Assembly: GCA_007119985.1 (NCBI GenBank)
Contig: SKOQ01000038.1
Location: 1 to 9,546, forward strand
Source: Marinospirillum sp.
GTDB taxonomy: Bacteria; Pseudomonadota; Gammaproteobacteria; Pseudomonadales; Halomonadaceae
Direction: 5' to 3'
DNA: 9,546 nucleotides
Below the pieces are notes generated by a model, which was not told where the DNA came from, did not search any database, and worked only from the letters and a program-made list of their open reading frames with translations. The position numbers and the translations under genes were made by a program. Below are positions 1 through 6,644 of this stretch, piece after piece (position 1 is the first letter of the stretch; the number at the start of each line of letters is the position of its first letter).

Positions 1-549
1 ACCCATCCGCTTAAAAATCAAACCCCAGTATAAGTAAGCCGGCCATCTGCTGTGCGCCAGCGGCCAGCCTAGGGGCGGCCAAGTCACTCTGCATCTAGAT
101 CGCCCAGCCTTATCGATGGCAAGCAATCTCAAGCGACAGCACGGCCATGCCAAGAGTGAACTCAGCTTAGCGAAGTGTCGAGCACGCCGGATGGGAGCAA
201 ACTGGTCCTGTGCAGGTTGGAGGCTTTCAGTTGTACTGGTCGTGCAGGTCTCTATCCCCCGCCTCGCCTAGAAAAAGCCCACCTGTGGTGGAATAGTTGA
301 GAACCCAAAATTTAGCCGCAAGCCGCGATCTATGCCTCCGTAGCCGACCTGAGATCACCATAAAGGGACCCAGACTTTTGGGGCAGCCAAGGAGATGGAG
401 CGGTTGTGGCGATGATAACCACAGCTGAATACTGACGTGTGGGGGAGCGGGTCACTTTTACACAGAGCGTGGGAAGGCTGGCTAGGTGCAGGGGAGCGGT
501 CGTAAAGTGCTGCCAGCGACAAGAACACTTGCGCCAGTAAAAAGACAAA
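1..549. other. Gene-poor region, no recognisable gene
   Basis: No reading frame here has a good ribosome binding site together with a recognisable protein. The longest open stretches give Arg/Cys/Trp/Ser-rich translations without domain character. I compared it by eye with the hallmark sequences of RNase P RNA, tmRNA, 4.5S RNA and 6S RNA and saw no match. It does contain imperfect direct repeats (201-217 and 235-249), three copies of GGAGCGG (397-403, 444-450, 493-499), a hairpin at 402-426 and a possible minus-strand terminator at 272-291. It could hold an unrecognised small RNA, a decayed gene, or simply spacer downstream of the tRNA. Confidence 0.6.
272..291 (-). terminator. Possible intrinsic terminator (minus strand)
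   Basis: Read on the minus strand, a short stem CCACC/GGTGG closes a three-base ACA loop and is followed by GC and a run of five T. The stem is only 5 bp, so this is modest support. No gene ends just upstream. If real, it would end a transcript crossing the gene-poor region, perhaps a small RNA from about 300-540. Confidence 0.35.
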
Positions 550-595
550 AACAAAAACGGCCACTCGATCAATGATCTCAGTAGCCGTTTTTGTT
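550..595 (-). terminator. Intrinsic terminator of tRNA-Val
   Basis: A 16-bp inverted repeat (550-565 and 580-595) pairs perfectly apart from one G-U wobble on the minus-strand transcript, with a 14-base loop. The stem ends in ACGGC/GCCGT and runs out into a long T-rich tract on the minus strand. It lies about 8 bases beyond the tRNA CCA end, so it most likely ends the tRNA-Val transcript. The A/T-flanked symmetry could also stop plus-strand transcription. Confidence 0.85.
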
Positions 596-603
596 AAGGA
601 ATT

Positions 604-680
<77 letters not shown>

Positions 681-707
681 AAGGGGTATTGCTTTCAACA
701 GCTGCGC

Positions 708-735
708 ATTATAGAGACTTGATTTTTAAAAGCAA
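708..735 (-). promoter_or_regulatory. Sigma70-type promoter of tRNA-Val
   Basis: On the minus strand a -35 box TTGCTT (735-730) and a perfect -10 box TATAAT (713-708) are separated by 16 bp. The bases just after the -10 are GCGC, a GC-rich discriminator typical of stable-RNA promoters under stringent control. The predicted start, near position 700, leaves a leader of about 20 bases before the tRNA 5' end. Confidence 0.85.
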
Positions 736-773
736 GCTTTTTGTCAGACTTTTTTGAGGCGGTTGACTGAGGC

Positions 774-807
774 TGGGTTGGAGGTGTCAGTGGGTTGGAG
801 GTGTCAG
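774..807. repeat. 17-bp perfect tandem direct repeat
   Basis: TGGGTTGGAGGTGTCAG occurs twice back to back (774-790 and 791-807). Just before it a looser pair is visible, TGAGGC followed by GGTTG (755-765) and TGAGGC followed by TGGGTTG (768-780), so the repeat seems to have grown from a degenerate unit. It lies between the tRNA promoter and the serine hydrolase gene. It could be a tandem operator or a simple slippage duplication. Confidence 0.8.
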
Positions 808-826
808 ATTGCAAGGCGATGGCTTT

Positions 827-855
827 TTGTGTTCATCAAGCTGCTGGAGTAAAGT
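827..855 (+). promoter_or_regulatory. Weak candidate promoter for serine hydrolase gene
   Basis: TTGTGT (827-832) and TAAAGT (850-855) are spaced 17 bp apart, with partial matches (3 of 6 and 4 of 6) to the sigma70 boxes. This is the best-spaced candidate I found ahead of the gene at 899, but the match is weak, and control through the upstream 17-bp repeats or another sigma factor is equally possible. Confidence 0.25.
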
Positions 856-898
856 GATCGTTTGAGTTAGGTCTGAGTCAGAAAGCAAGGAGAGGATC

Positions 899-2227
899 AT
901 GCGGTATGCAGGAATCAAGCGCGGCTTGCTGGTAGGGTTGAGCCTGGGTTGGGCGCTCAGCGTGGCGGCGGTGCCTTTAAGTGCTGAAGACAGTGATCCA
1001 GCGCGATGGGGATGGATGCAGGGATCACCGCCACCACCTGAAAAGCGTATTTCTTTTGCCGATGGCAGCTATTTTCAGTTTCCGCAAATGCGCTGGAGTG
1101 TGGCGCATTTTCGTCAGTTGATGCCGACGGTGCAGGTCGCGCGTGGCACGGGTCCGATACAGCCTCTGGCCTCTCATTCTTGTGCGGCATTAGATGCACT
1201 GACCTTTGTGCCTTGGGGGCAGAGCGAGCCGATGACTTGGGCTGAATCCATGCGCGCCAACTATACCGATGGCATCGCTGTTTTGCATCGTGGGCAGTTG
1301 ATTGATGAGCGCTATTTCGGTGCCCTGACTGCAGAGGGGCAGCATGCGGCTATGTCGGTCACCAAAAGCTTTATGGGGCTTTTGGGCGCCTTGCTGATTG
1401 AGGAGGGTCTGCTCGATGCAGAGCGGCAGGTGGTGGAGTATGTTCCTGAGCTGGGCGCTTCGGCTTTTGGTTCGGCCACCGTCGCGCAACTCTTGGATAT
1501 GACTACGGGGATTCGCTTTAGTGAAGACTATGCCGATCCCAATGCGGAGGTGTGGGCGCATGCGGCGGCAGGCAATCCGCTGCCCAAGCCCGCTGACTAT
1601 GTTGGTCCGCGCTCTTATTTTGAGTTTTTGCAGACAGTTCAGCCGGAAGGAGAGCATGGGGCTGCCTTTCATTATCGCACCGCGAATACAGATGCCTTGG
1701 GTTGGGTGATGACACGGGCGACTGGGCAGAATGTGGCCCAGCTGTTATCCGAGCGCATCTGGCAGCCGCTTGGAGCAGAGCAGGATGCTTATATGACGGT
1801 GGATAGCTGGGGGACGCCTTTTGCCGGTGGCGGTTTGAATCTGAGTTTGCGCGATCTGGCGCGTTTTGGTGAGCTGCTTCGCCAGAATGGCCGGGTTGGT
1901 GAGCAACAGGTGATTCCTGCTGCGGTAATCGCGGATCTGCGCGCTGGAGGAGATCAAGCCCAGTTTGCTCAGGCCGGTTATTCGCAGCTAGAGGGGTGGA
2001 GTTACCATCAGATGTGGTGGATCACCCATAATGCACACGGTGCGTTGATGGCGCGCGGTGTGCATGGACAGGCCTTGTATATCGATCCCACCGCAGAGAT
2101 GGTGATTGCGCGTTTTGGCAGTCATCCGGTTGCGGCCAATGCGGCGAATGATGCCACTTCGCTACCGGCTTATCAGGCACTGGCGACCTTTTTGCTTGAA
2201 GGTGGCTGCGCCTTGCCAGAAGGCTAA
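899..2227 (+). CDS. Exported serine hydrolase, beta-lactamase-related, NylB-like
   Basis: This 442-residue protein belongs to the serine beta-lactamase-like family (COG1680; class C beta-lactamases, esterases, 6-aminohexanoate-dimer hydrolase). Residues 1-29 look like a signal peptide: basic R2/K7/R8, a hydrophobic core, then VPLSA or SVAA as possible cleavage points, so it probably acts in the periplasm. The catalytic SxxK is SVTK at 153-156. The downstream Tyr is in HYRTANTD (Y259), 106 residues after the serine, close to the Ser112-Tyr215 spacing known for NylB. GVHGQ (387-391) sits where the KTG-like third motif is expected. LLDMTTGIRFSEDY (198-211) is typical of this subfamily. AAGGAG at 887-892, six bases before the ATG, supports the start. 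Its stop overlaps the converging methyltransferase stop. Amide or ester hydrolysis is inferred from the family; the substrate is unknown, and beta-lactam resistance should not be assumed. Confidence 0.9.
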   Translation: MRYAGIKRGLLVGLSLGWALSVAAVPLSAEDSDPARWGWMQGSPPPPEKRISFADGSYFQFPQMRWSVAHFRQLMPTVQVARGTGPIQPLASHSCAALDALTFVPWGQSEPMTWAESMRANYTDGIAVLHRGQLIDERYFGALTAEGQHAAMSVTKSFMGLLGALLIEEGLLDAERQVVEYVPELGASAFGSATVAQLLDMTTGIRFSEDYADPNAEVWAHAAAGNPLPKPADYVGPRSYFEFLQTVQPEGEHGAAFHYRTANTDALGWVMTRATGQNVAQLLSERIWQPLGAEQDAYMTVDSWGTPFAGGGLNLSLRDLARFGELLRQNGRVGEQQVIPAAVIADLRAGGDQAQFAQAGYSQLEGWSYHQMWWITHNAHGALMARGVHGQALYIDPTAEMVIARFGSHPVAANAANDATSLPAYQALATFLLEGGCALPEG

Positions 2228-2901
2228 TCAGGGGGCTGCTGAGCAGGACGCCGCAAAACAATCACATCACGATGGACCTCAAGCAGCTCTAGACCGAAAT
2301 GGGCTGCTATCCAGGCAAAGCTGGCTTCGCTGAAAAAGCTGATATGGGTGGGGTCCATCAAATAATGCCAACGCTGAAAGGCGGCTTGATCTCTTGGGCG
2401 TTGCGTCATTACCACCAAGAGGCCATTGGGTTTGAGGCAGCCAAGCAGTTGCTTGAGCACGGCATAGGGCTGGCTGAGGTGCTCAAAGACTTCTGTGCTG
2501 GTGATAAAGTCATACTGCTGCTGAAGCCTAGCTGCTTCTGGATCAAAATAAAGATCATAGTTGAGGCAGGTGAGGCCCGCTTCTTCCAGCATCAAGCTCA
2601 GTGTTGGGCCAGGCCCGCAGCCAAAATCCAAGCCTTGGGCTGCCGGTGGCATCAGACGCAACACGGGTTCTGCCGCGCGGGCCAAAAAACGCCGATAGCC
2701 TGGGTCATCTGGGCGATTATCATGCTGCTGATAAATGGCCTGCTCTGCCGTGGCGTCCCAGTGAAAAACGGCAGGAACAAACACCAGTTCACACTGGCCG
2801 CAGCGCCAGTATTCACGCCCCACAAGGGGGCGATGGGTTGCGGTGTGCCAGAGATCTGCAGTGACACTGGCACACAGAGGGCAGGTGTGCACTTTATTCA
2901 C
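2224..2901 (-). CDS. Class I SAM-dependent methyltransferase with N-terminal zinc ribbon
   Basis: A 225-residue protein, probably cytoplasmic. The N-terminus has two CxxC knuckles (C7/C10 and C34/C37) that likely form a structural zinc ribbon. A Rossmann methyltransferase domain follows. Motif I is LDFGCGPGP (91-99), the acidic end of strand 2 lies in NYDLYFDP (D116), and TEVFEHL (136-142) and LKPNGLLVVMTQ (156-167) complete the core, as in the Methyltransf_23 group. YLMDPTHISFFS (180-191) also fits that group. The start is GTG at 2901-2899. It overlaps the rnb stop by 8 bases and has no clear Shine-Dalgarno sequence, so translation is probably coupled to rnb. The substrate is not evident; family members act on quinones, sugars or other small molecules. 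The stop TAG shares bases with the converging serine hydrolase stop. Confidence 0.88.
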   Translation of the reverse strand: MNKVHTCPLCASVTADLWHTATHRPLVGREYWRCGQCELVFVPAVFHWDATAEQAIYQQHDNRPDDPGYRRFLARAAEPVLRLMPPAAQGLDFGCGPGPTLSLMLEEAGLTCLNYDLYFDPEAARLQQQYDFITSTEVFEHLSQPYAVLKQLLGCLKPNGLLVVMTQRPRDQAAFQRWHYLMDPTHISFFSEASFAWIAAHFGLELLEVHRDVIVLRRPAQQPPD

Positions 2902-4894
2902 TGCTGCTGATCAGGCGGCCAATCAGATTGCGTTGATCGATACGGACTTCGGTGAGTTCGATCTCGATCTGATCTGTCAGGCGGTAGTGGATTTGATCTT
3001 GAATCATCACCCAGCCCTGTTCGCCATCACAGATCAACTCATCACGATTGGCATGGATCGTGGAGGCAGGGATAAAGACCGCCGCACCGTTCGCCAGCAA
3101 GCGGACTTTCATGCCGCCACGATTGATGCTGAAAATCTGCGCGGCAAAACGCTGGCCGACCTGATCTGCCAAGAAGCGTGCATAGAGCCAGTCTTTCACA
3201 TCTCGCTCGGCCATACGATTGATCTTGCGTGCACTGGTTAGGGCTTCAGCCAGTTGATCATCTAAAGGGGTGGCGGGTGCTTGGATCAACCAGGCCTTGA
3301 GCAGGCGATGATTGAGCAGATCGCCATATTTACGAATCGGTGACGTCCAGGTGGCATAAGCGCTGACGCCCAGACCAAAGTGAGGCGCTGGGGCCAAGGA
3401 CAACAAAGAAAAGCCTTGGTACTTACGCAGGCGGGCATCCAGCCAGCCTGAAGGCAGCGCATCCAGTTGACGGCGCAGATCACAAAAACCCGCTAGGCTC
3501 CCCAGATACTCGGCATCAAAGGTTTGACCTGCCTCGGTTTTTAGGCCGTTTTCTTCAAGCAGTTTTAAAACCTGTTCGGCTTGATCCGCCTCAAAGCCAA
3601 CATGAGTGTTGAACACACCTTGGCCCAGCTCGCGGCTGAGTAGATCGGCCAGTGCCAAGTTAGCGAGGAGCATGGCTTCTTCGACCATGCGATGCGCCAC
3701 GCGCCGCTCTTCGGTGTGAATATCGATGACCTGTCCGGCTTCATCGAGCACAAAGCGATAGTCGGGTGTTTCTTTAAAGACCAGCGCATGCGCATGCCGC
3801 CATGCCAGACGCTGTTGTGCCAGCTGAGCGAGGTGTTGGAGCTGGGCAGCCTGCTCTTCTGAATCGGGTTGCCAAGCGGCGGCAGTGGAGTGCTCCAGCC
3901 AATCGGAAACCAGCTGATAGTCGAGCTTGGCTTGTGAGGTGATCCAGGCCGCGCAGAAGTGCGGGGCTGTTGCCAATTGGCCATCGGCGGCGACTTCTAA
4001 ACGGGCCACCAGTGCTGGACGGCGCACATTCGGCATCAAAGAGCAGAGGTCGTCGGACAGAGGCTTGGGCAGCATGGTGATGGTACGCGCAGGCAGGTAA
4101 AGCGTAAAGGCACGTGCCTTTGCCTCGATATCGGCAGGGCTGCCTTCGGCCACATAGGCGGAAGGATCAGCAATCGCGACCCAGAGGGTCCAGCCCCCTT
4201 CAGCGCGTGGGCGGATGCAGAGGGCATCATCCATATCCTTGGTTTGTGCACTATCGATGGTGACAAAAGGCAGTGCAGTTAAGTCTTCACGGACCAGCTG
4301 GGGCGGATCTTGACGCTGCCAGTCTTCATCGATTTCAGGTTGATCATGAGGCAGCGCATGGCGCGCCAAAATCACCCACCAAGGCGCATAATGATCCTGA
4401 TCCTTGGCAATCAGTTCAGTCACTTCAACAAAAAAGCTGTTGTCCTTGGGTTTCAGTGGATGGCGCTCTAGATGCGCGACCACCCAATCGCCATCTGTCA
4501 GGCTGGCCTCATCTAATCCGCTGACTGTTTTGCCCTTTAAAGGTTGATTGAGCTGAGGGTGATCAGGCACCACGGCCAATTTACCCTGCACACGTTGGAT
4601 GCGGCCGATAAAACGGGTCAGGCTGGGTTCGATCAGGGTTTCGGGTTCTGCGGTCTGCTTCATCTCACCCTTGCGATCTTGCTCCTCATGTAAGGCGGCT
4701 TGAATACGATCACCATGCAGGACCTTCTTCATATTGGGTGGGCTGATGAAATAGCTTTTGCCATCTTCGGCCTCTAAAAAGCCAAAGCCCTTCTCGGTGC
4801 CTTTAACGCGGCCTTCGATGCGCGGTGTCGTGGCGCGCAGCTGGCCTTTGAGTTGCGCTAAGAGGTCGTTGTTTTTCAGTAAAGCATTCTGCAT
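2894..4894 (-). CDS. rnb: Exoribonuclease II (RNase II)
   Basis: A 666-residue orthologue of E. coli RNase II (644 aa), a processive hydrolytic 3'-to-5' exonuclease on single-stranded RNA, active in mRNA decay. Similarity is visible over the whole length: LLAQLKGQLR near the N-terminus, cold-shock domains (about 25-165, with EKGFGFLE), the RNB catalytic domain (about 200-535) and a C-terminal S1 domain (about 580-660, with NRGGMKVRLL). The catalytic acids are intact: D214, D220, D222 and D223 in TIDSAQTKDMDDA match E. coli D201/D207/D209/D210. Y266 in FTLYLPA matches Y253, and R521 in TSPIRKYGD matches the catalytic Arg500. The ATG at 4894 aligns with the E. coli start but has only a weak, distant AGG upstream. 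It lies between a small membrane-protein gene (75-bp gap with repeats) and the overlapping methyltransferase, so is likely part of a three-gene unit. Confidence 0.97.
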   Translation of the reverse strand: MQNALLKNNDLLAQLKGQLRATTPRIEGRVKGTEKGFGFLEAEDGKSYFISPPNMKKVLHGDRIQAALHEEQDRKGEMKQTAEPETLIEPSLTRFIGRIQRVQGKLAVVPDHPQLNQPLKGKTVSGLDEASLTDGDWVVAHLERHPLKPKDNSFFVEVTELIAKDQDHYAPWWVILARHALPHDQPEIDEDWQRQDPPQLVREDLTALPFVTIDSAQTKDMDDALCIRPRAEGGWTLWVAIADPSAYVAEGSPADIEAKARAFTLYLPARTITMLPKPLSDDLCSLMPNVRRPALVARLEVAADGQLATAPHFCAAWITSQAKLDYQLVSDWLEHSTAAAWQPDSEEQAAQLQHLAQLAQQRLAWRHAHALVFKETPDYRFVLDEAGQVIDIHTEERRVAHRMVEEAMLLANLALADLLSRELGQGVFNTHVGFEADQAEQVLKLLEENGLKTEAGQTFDAEYLGSLAGFCDLRRQLDALPSGWLDARLRKYQGFSLLSLAPAPHFGLGVSAYATWTSPIRKYGDLLNHRLLKAWLIQAPATPLDDQLAEALTSARKINRMAERDVKDWLYARFLADQVGQRFAAQIFSINRGGMKVRLLANGAAVFIPASTIHANRDELICDGEQGWVMIQDQIHYRLTDQIEIELTEVRIDQRNLIGRLISSSE

Positions 4895-4936
4895 AAAAAG
4901 ATCAGCCTGTAATTAAGAAGGTGCTGCTATTAAGAG

Positions 4937-4971
4937 TAAGGGGTAAGACACCTATAAGAGGTAAAACACCT
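4937..4971. repeat. Two 17-bp direct repeats, 18-bp period, upstream of rnb
   Basis: TAAGGGGTAAGACACCT (4937-4953) and TAAGAGGTAAAACACCT (4955-4971) match at 15 of 17 positions and are separated by one base. Each contains an imperfect dyad, GGGTAAGACACCT or AGGTAAAACACCT. A partial further copy (TTAAGAGTAAG) begins at 4930. They fill most of the 75-bp gap between the small membrane-protein gene and rnb. Spacing of nearly two helical turns fits side-by-side protein binding sites, or an element in the 5' leader of rnb; neither is proven. Confidence 0.7.
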
Positions 4972-5188
4972 ACTGAGCGCCAGGGAACATGAACTGGCGC
5001 AGTTGCATCTCGCGCATTTCGCTGGGGCTGGGGCCAACCCAGTGCCCGTACCACACAGGCCCAGTAGCAATCAAAAAGCCCAAGAGCGCGATGGCGATGC
5101 CCAGTTTAGGGCGCTTTTCTTTCAGTGTTAGGCCCAGAATGACGATTGCCAACCCAATAAAGTGCATAAAAAAGATGCTGGGTGCCAT
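4970..5188 (-). CDS. Small two-helix membrane protein, unknown function
   Basis: This 72-residue protein is not recognised. Two hydrophobic segments are clear: about 5-22 (IFFMHFIGLAIVILGLTL) and about 29-49 (within LGIAIALLGFLIATGPVWYG), joined by a basic loop KEKRPK that should face the cytoplasm. The predicted topology is a hairpin with both ends outside, and a polar tail (PSPSEMREMQLRQ) after helix 2. The start is well supported: AAGAGGAG lies on the minus strand (about 5202-5195), six bases upstream of the ATG. It sits 75 bp upstream of rnb on the same strand and may be co-transcribed with it. Membrane helices alone can arise by chance, but the strong ribosome binding site and operon position make it a probable real gene. 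Confidence 0.7.
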   Translation of the reverse strand: MAPSIFFMHFIGLAIVILGLTLKEKRPKLGIAIALLGFLIATGPVWYGHWVGPSPSEMREMQLRQFMFPGAQ

Positions 5189-5225
5189 CCGGTTCTCCTC
5201 TTGAATGGGATGAATGAGGGCTAGA

Positions 5226-5254
5226 GTTTAACCGAATCTATGATAAGTTTCAGT
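5226..5254 (-). promoter_or_regulatory. Weak candidate promoter of the small-protein/rnb unit
   Basis: On the minus strand, CTGAAA and TAAACT are spaced 17 bp apart (each 4 of 6 to consensus) about 38 bases ahead of the small membrane-protein start. The 131-bp gap between this gene and the amidase must hold promoters for both directions. No clear plus-strand pair was found. Confidence 0.3.
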
Positions 5255-5319
5255 TCCTGATCCGAGTCTGCACGCTTGAGTGCAGCTCCTAGCGATGCTG
5301 ATGAAAAGGAGAGCTTCCT

Positions 5320-6159
5320 ATGTTACACCCGCGTGTTCTGCCTGACCCCCAAGCCTCAAGTCTGGTGGCGGCCATCCAGCTCTGTTCAGCGGCGGATTGG
5401 CCAACTAACCAGCAGCAGGTGGCTCAGGCTTTGGCTGAAGCGGCTGCGGCAGGTGCCCAGTTAGTGGTTTTGCCTGAGTATTTTGTTTTGATGCACCCTG
5501 ATGAACAGCAGCGTTTTGCGTTGGCAGAAGAAGACGGGCAGGGGCCGATTCAGGATTTTCTCTCTGCGCAAGCCGCGCAGCATGGGGTCTGGCTTGTGGC
5601 TGGGAGCCTGCCTTTACGTACGCCTTTTGCGGATAAGCTCACCAATAGCTGCTTGGTTTATGGACCCGAGGGTGAGCGGGTGGGGCGCTATGATAAGGTG
5701 CATCTGTTTGGTTTTCAGCGTGGGGACGAGCGCTATGATGAGGCCGCGACACAGCTAGCTGGCGATCAGCCGCTGATTTTTGATACACCTTTAGGCCGCA
5801 TCGGAGTGGGGATTTGTTATGACCTGCGCTTTCCTGAGTTTTTTCGCCACTTAGATGCGGTGGATCTGTGGGTTTTGCCGGCTGCGTTTACGGTGACGAC
5901 AGGCCGAGCGCATTGGGAAGTGCTGCTGCGCGCGCGCGCGATAGAAAATCAGTGCTACTTTTTAGCCGCCGCGCAGACAGGAACACACGAAGGTGGGCGA
6001 CAGACCTATGGTCATAGCATGATGGTCGATCCTTGGGGGGAGATCCTGGCTCAGCTGGATGATCAGCCAGGTATTTTGTTAGCGAAGCTGGAAGCCGAGC
6101 GCTTGAGCGAAGTCAGAGCGCAGCTGCCTGCGCTCTTGCATCGCCGCTTGGGAGTCTAA
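5320..6159 (+). CDS. Nit-type carbon-nitrogen hydrolase (probable deaminated glutathione amidase)
   Basis: A 279-residue member of the nitrilase superfamily, the normal length for the Nit branch. The catalytic triad is complete: E53 in LPEYF, K126 in YDKVHLF and C166 in GICYDLRFPEFFR, with the additional conserved Glu at E141. PAAFTVTTGRAHWEVLLRAR (188-207), IENQCYFLAAAQ and YGHSMMVDPWG (230-240) are typical of Nit1/YbeM-like enzymes. These hydrolyse deaminated glutathione, a transaminase by-product, to 2-oxoglutarate and cysteinylglycine. Another small amide substrate (omega-amidase type) is possible. It is likely cytosolic. The start is supported by AAGGAG at 5306-5311, eight bases before the ATG. 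It is divergent from the rnb cluster and its stop shares CTAA with the converging DUF488 gene. Confidence 0.9.
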   Translation: MLHPRVLPDPQASSLVAAIQLCSAADWPTNQQQVAQALAEAAAAGAQLVVLPEYFVLMHPDEQQRFALAEEDGQGPIQDFLSAQAAQHGVWLVAGSLPLRTPFADKLTNSCLVYGPEGERVGRYDKVHLFGFQRGDERYDEAATQLAGDQPLIFDTPLGRIGVGICYDLRFPEFFRHLDAVDLWVLPAAFTVTTGRAHWEVLLRARAIENQCYFLAAAQTGTHEGGRQTYGHSMMVDPWGEILAQLDDQPGILLAKLEAERLSEVRAQLPALLHRRLGV

Positions 6160-6551
6160 ACCCTTTCTGAGGCTTGGCCATCCCGTTCTTGCTGGCAGGC
6201 TTTGATCAGAAACTCCTGTAAGATCTGTGGCCAAGACTGATCAGGATCACGCTCTTGGCTCATTAAAATCAGCGGTGTTTGCTGAGCCAAGGCCAAAAGT
6301 CGCTCTGTTTTGCTGCTATCGTTATGGAGTTCATCACGGTAGCGGCGTGCAAAACGCGGCCAATCCATTTTTTCTTGTGTCCATTCACGTTTGAGGCTAT
6401 TGCTGGGTGCGGCTTCTGGCCACCAGTGATCAATGCTGAGCTCTGAGCGCGTACGCCCATGTGGCCACAAGCGATCAATCAGAATCCGTGGCGCAGCGTG
6501 GGCATCGAGATCATTGTTATACAGCCATTGCAATTGGAAGTGCGCTTTCAT
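6156..6551 (-). CDS. DUF488 family protein (YeaO-like)
   Basis: A 131-residue protein of the DUF488/YeaO family, whose biochemical role is not established. The hallmarks are the N-terminal RILIDRLWPHGRTR (22-35; R27, W29, R33), the W..E.APS segment (WWPEAAPSNSL, 43-53) and RYRDEL (70-75), all with family spacing. The second half departs from the usual pattern: LILMSQERDPDQSW replaces the common LLYxAKDxxHN stretch, and a polar tail of about 15 residues extends past the usual 115-120 residue length. The ribosome binding site is weak (GGA about six bases before the ATG). It is divergent from the DUF1266 gene (93-bp gap) and converges with the amidase, overlapping it by four bases. Confidence 0.85.
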   Translation of the reverse strand: MKAHFQLQWLYNNDLDAHAAPRILIDRLWPHGRTRSELSIDHWWPEAAPSNSLKREWTQEKMDWPRFARRYRDELHNDSSKTERLLALAQQTPLILMSQERDPDQSWPQILQEFLIKACQQERDGQASERV

Positions 6552-6632
6552 GGTCGTCCATTATCCCTTGAGGGTGCTTGTCAGTTACAATGCACCTTCT
6601 TTTTTAATGCTGATTCACCTGCTGAACATCCC

Positions 6633-6639
6633 AAGGGGG
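6633..6639 (+). promoter_or_regulatory. Ribosome binding site deciding the GTG start of the DUF1266 gene
   Basis: AAGGGGG is followed after five bases by GTG at 6645. The frame stays open upstream to an ATG at 6459, but that extension lies over the divergent DUF488 gene, has no ribosome binding site and encodes unrelated sequence. The GTG is therefore the better start. Confidence 0.75.
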
Positions 6640-6644
6640 TTAAA

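Noticed and set aside
1..267. Minus-strand frame open to the left edge (about 89 codons)
   Set aside because: It lacks a credible start with a ribosome binding site. The only ATG is at the very edge, and the translation is Arg/Cys/Trp-rich with no domain character.
330..572. Overlapping 69-80 residue minus-strand frames
   Set aside because: They run through the tRNA terminator hairpin, have no ribosome binding site, and give Ser/Pro/His-rich products without recognisable features.
1190..1672. 160-residue minus-strand frame inside the serine hydrolase gene
   Set aside because: Antisense to the conserved SxxK region, so the sense gene accounts for the sequence.
2299..2910. 203-residue plus-strand frame opposite the methyltransferase
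   Set aside because: It is a shadow of the methyltransferase, which has clear zinc-ribbon and SAM motifs. The plus-strand product has no recognisable motif.
5925..5942. Alternating CG run in the amidase gene
   Set aside because: It encodes the conserved LLRARAIE segment with Arg/Ala codons. Ordinary codon choice explains it without a structural role.
6561..6591. Promoter pair TTATCC/TACAAT upstream of the DUF1266 gene, and GATAAT for the DUF488 gene
   Set aside because: The -10-like boxes are fair, but the nearest -35 candidates are 19 bp away and poor. Promoters must lie in this gap, but I cannot place them confidently.
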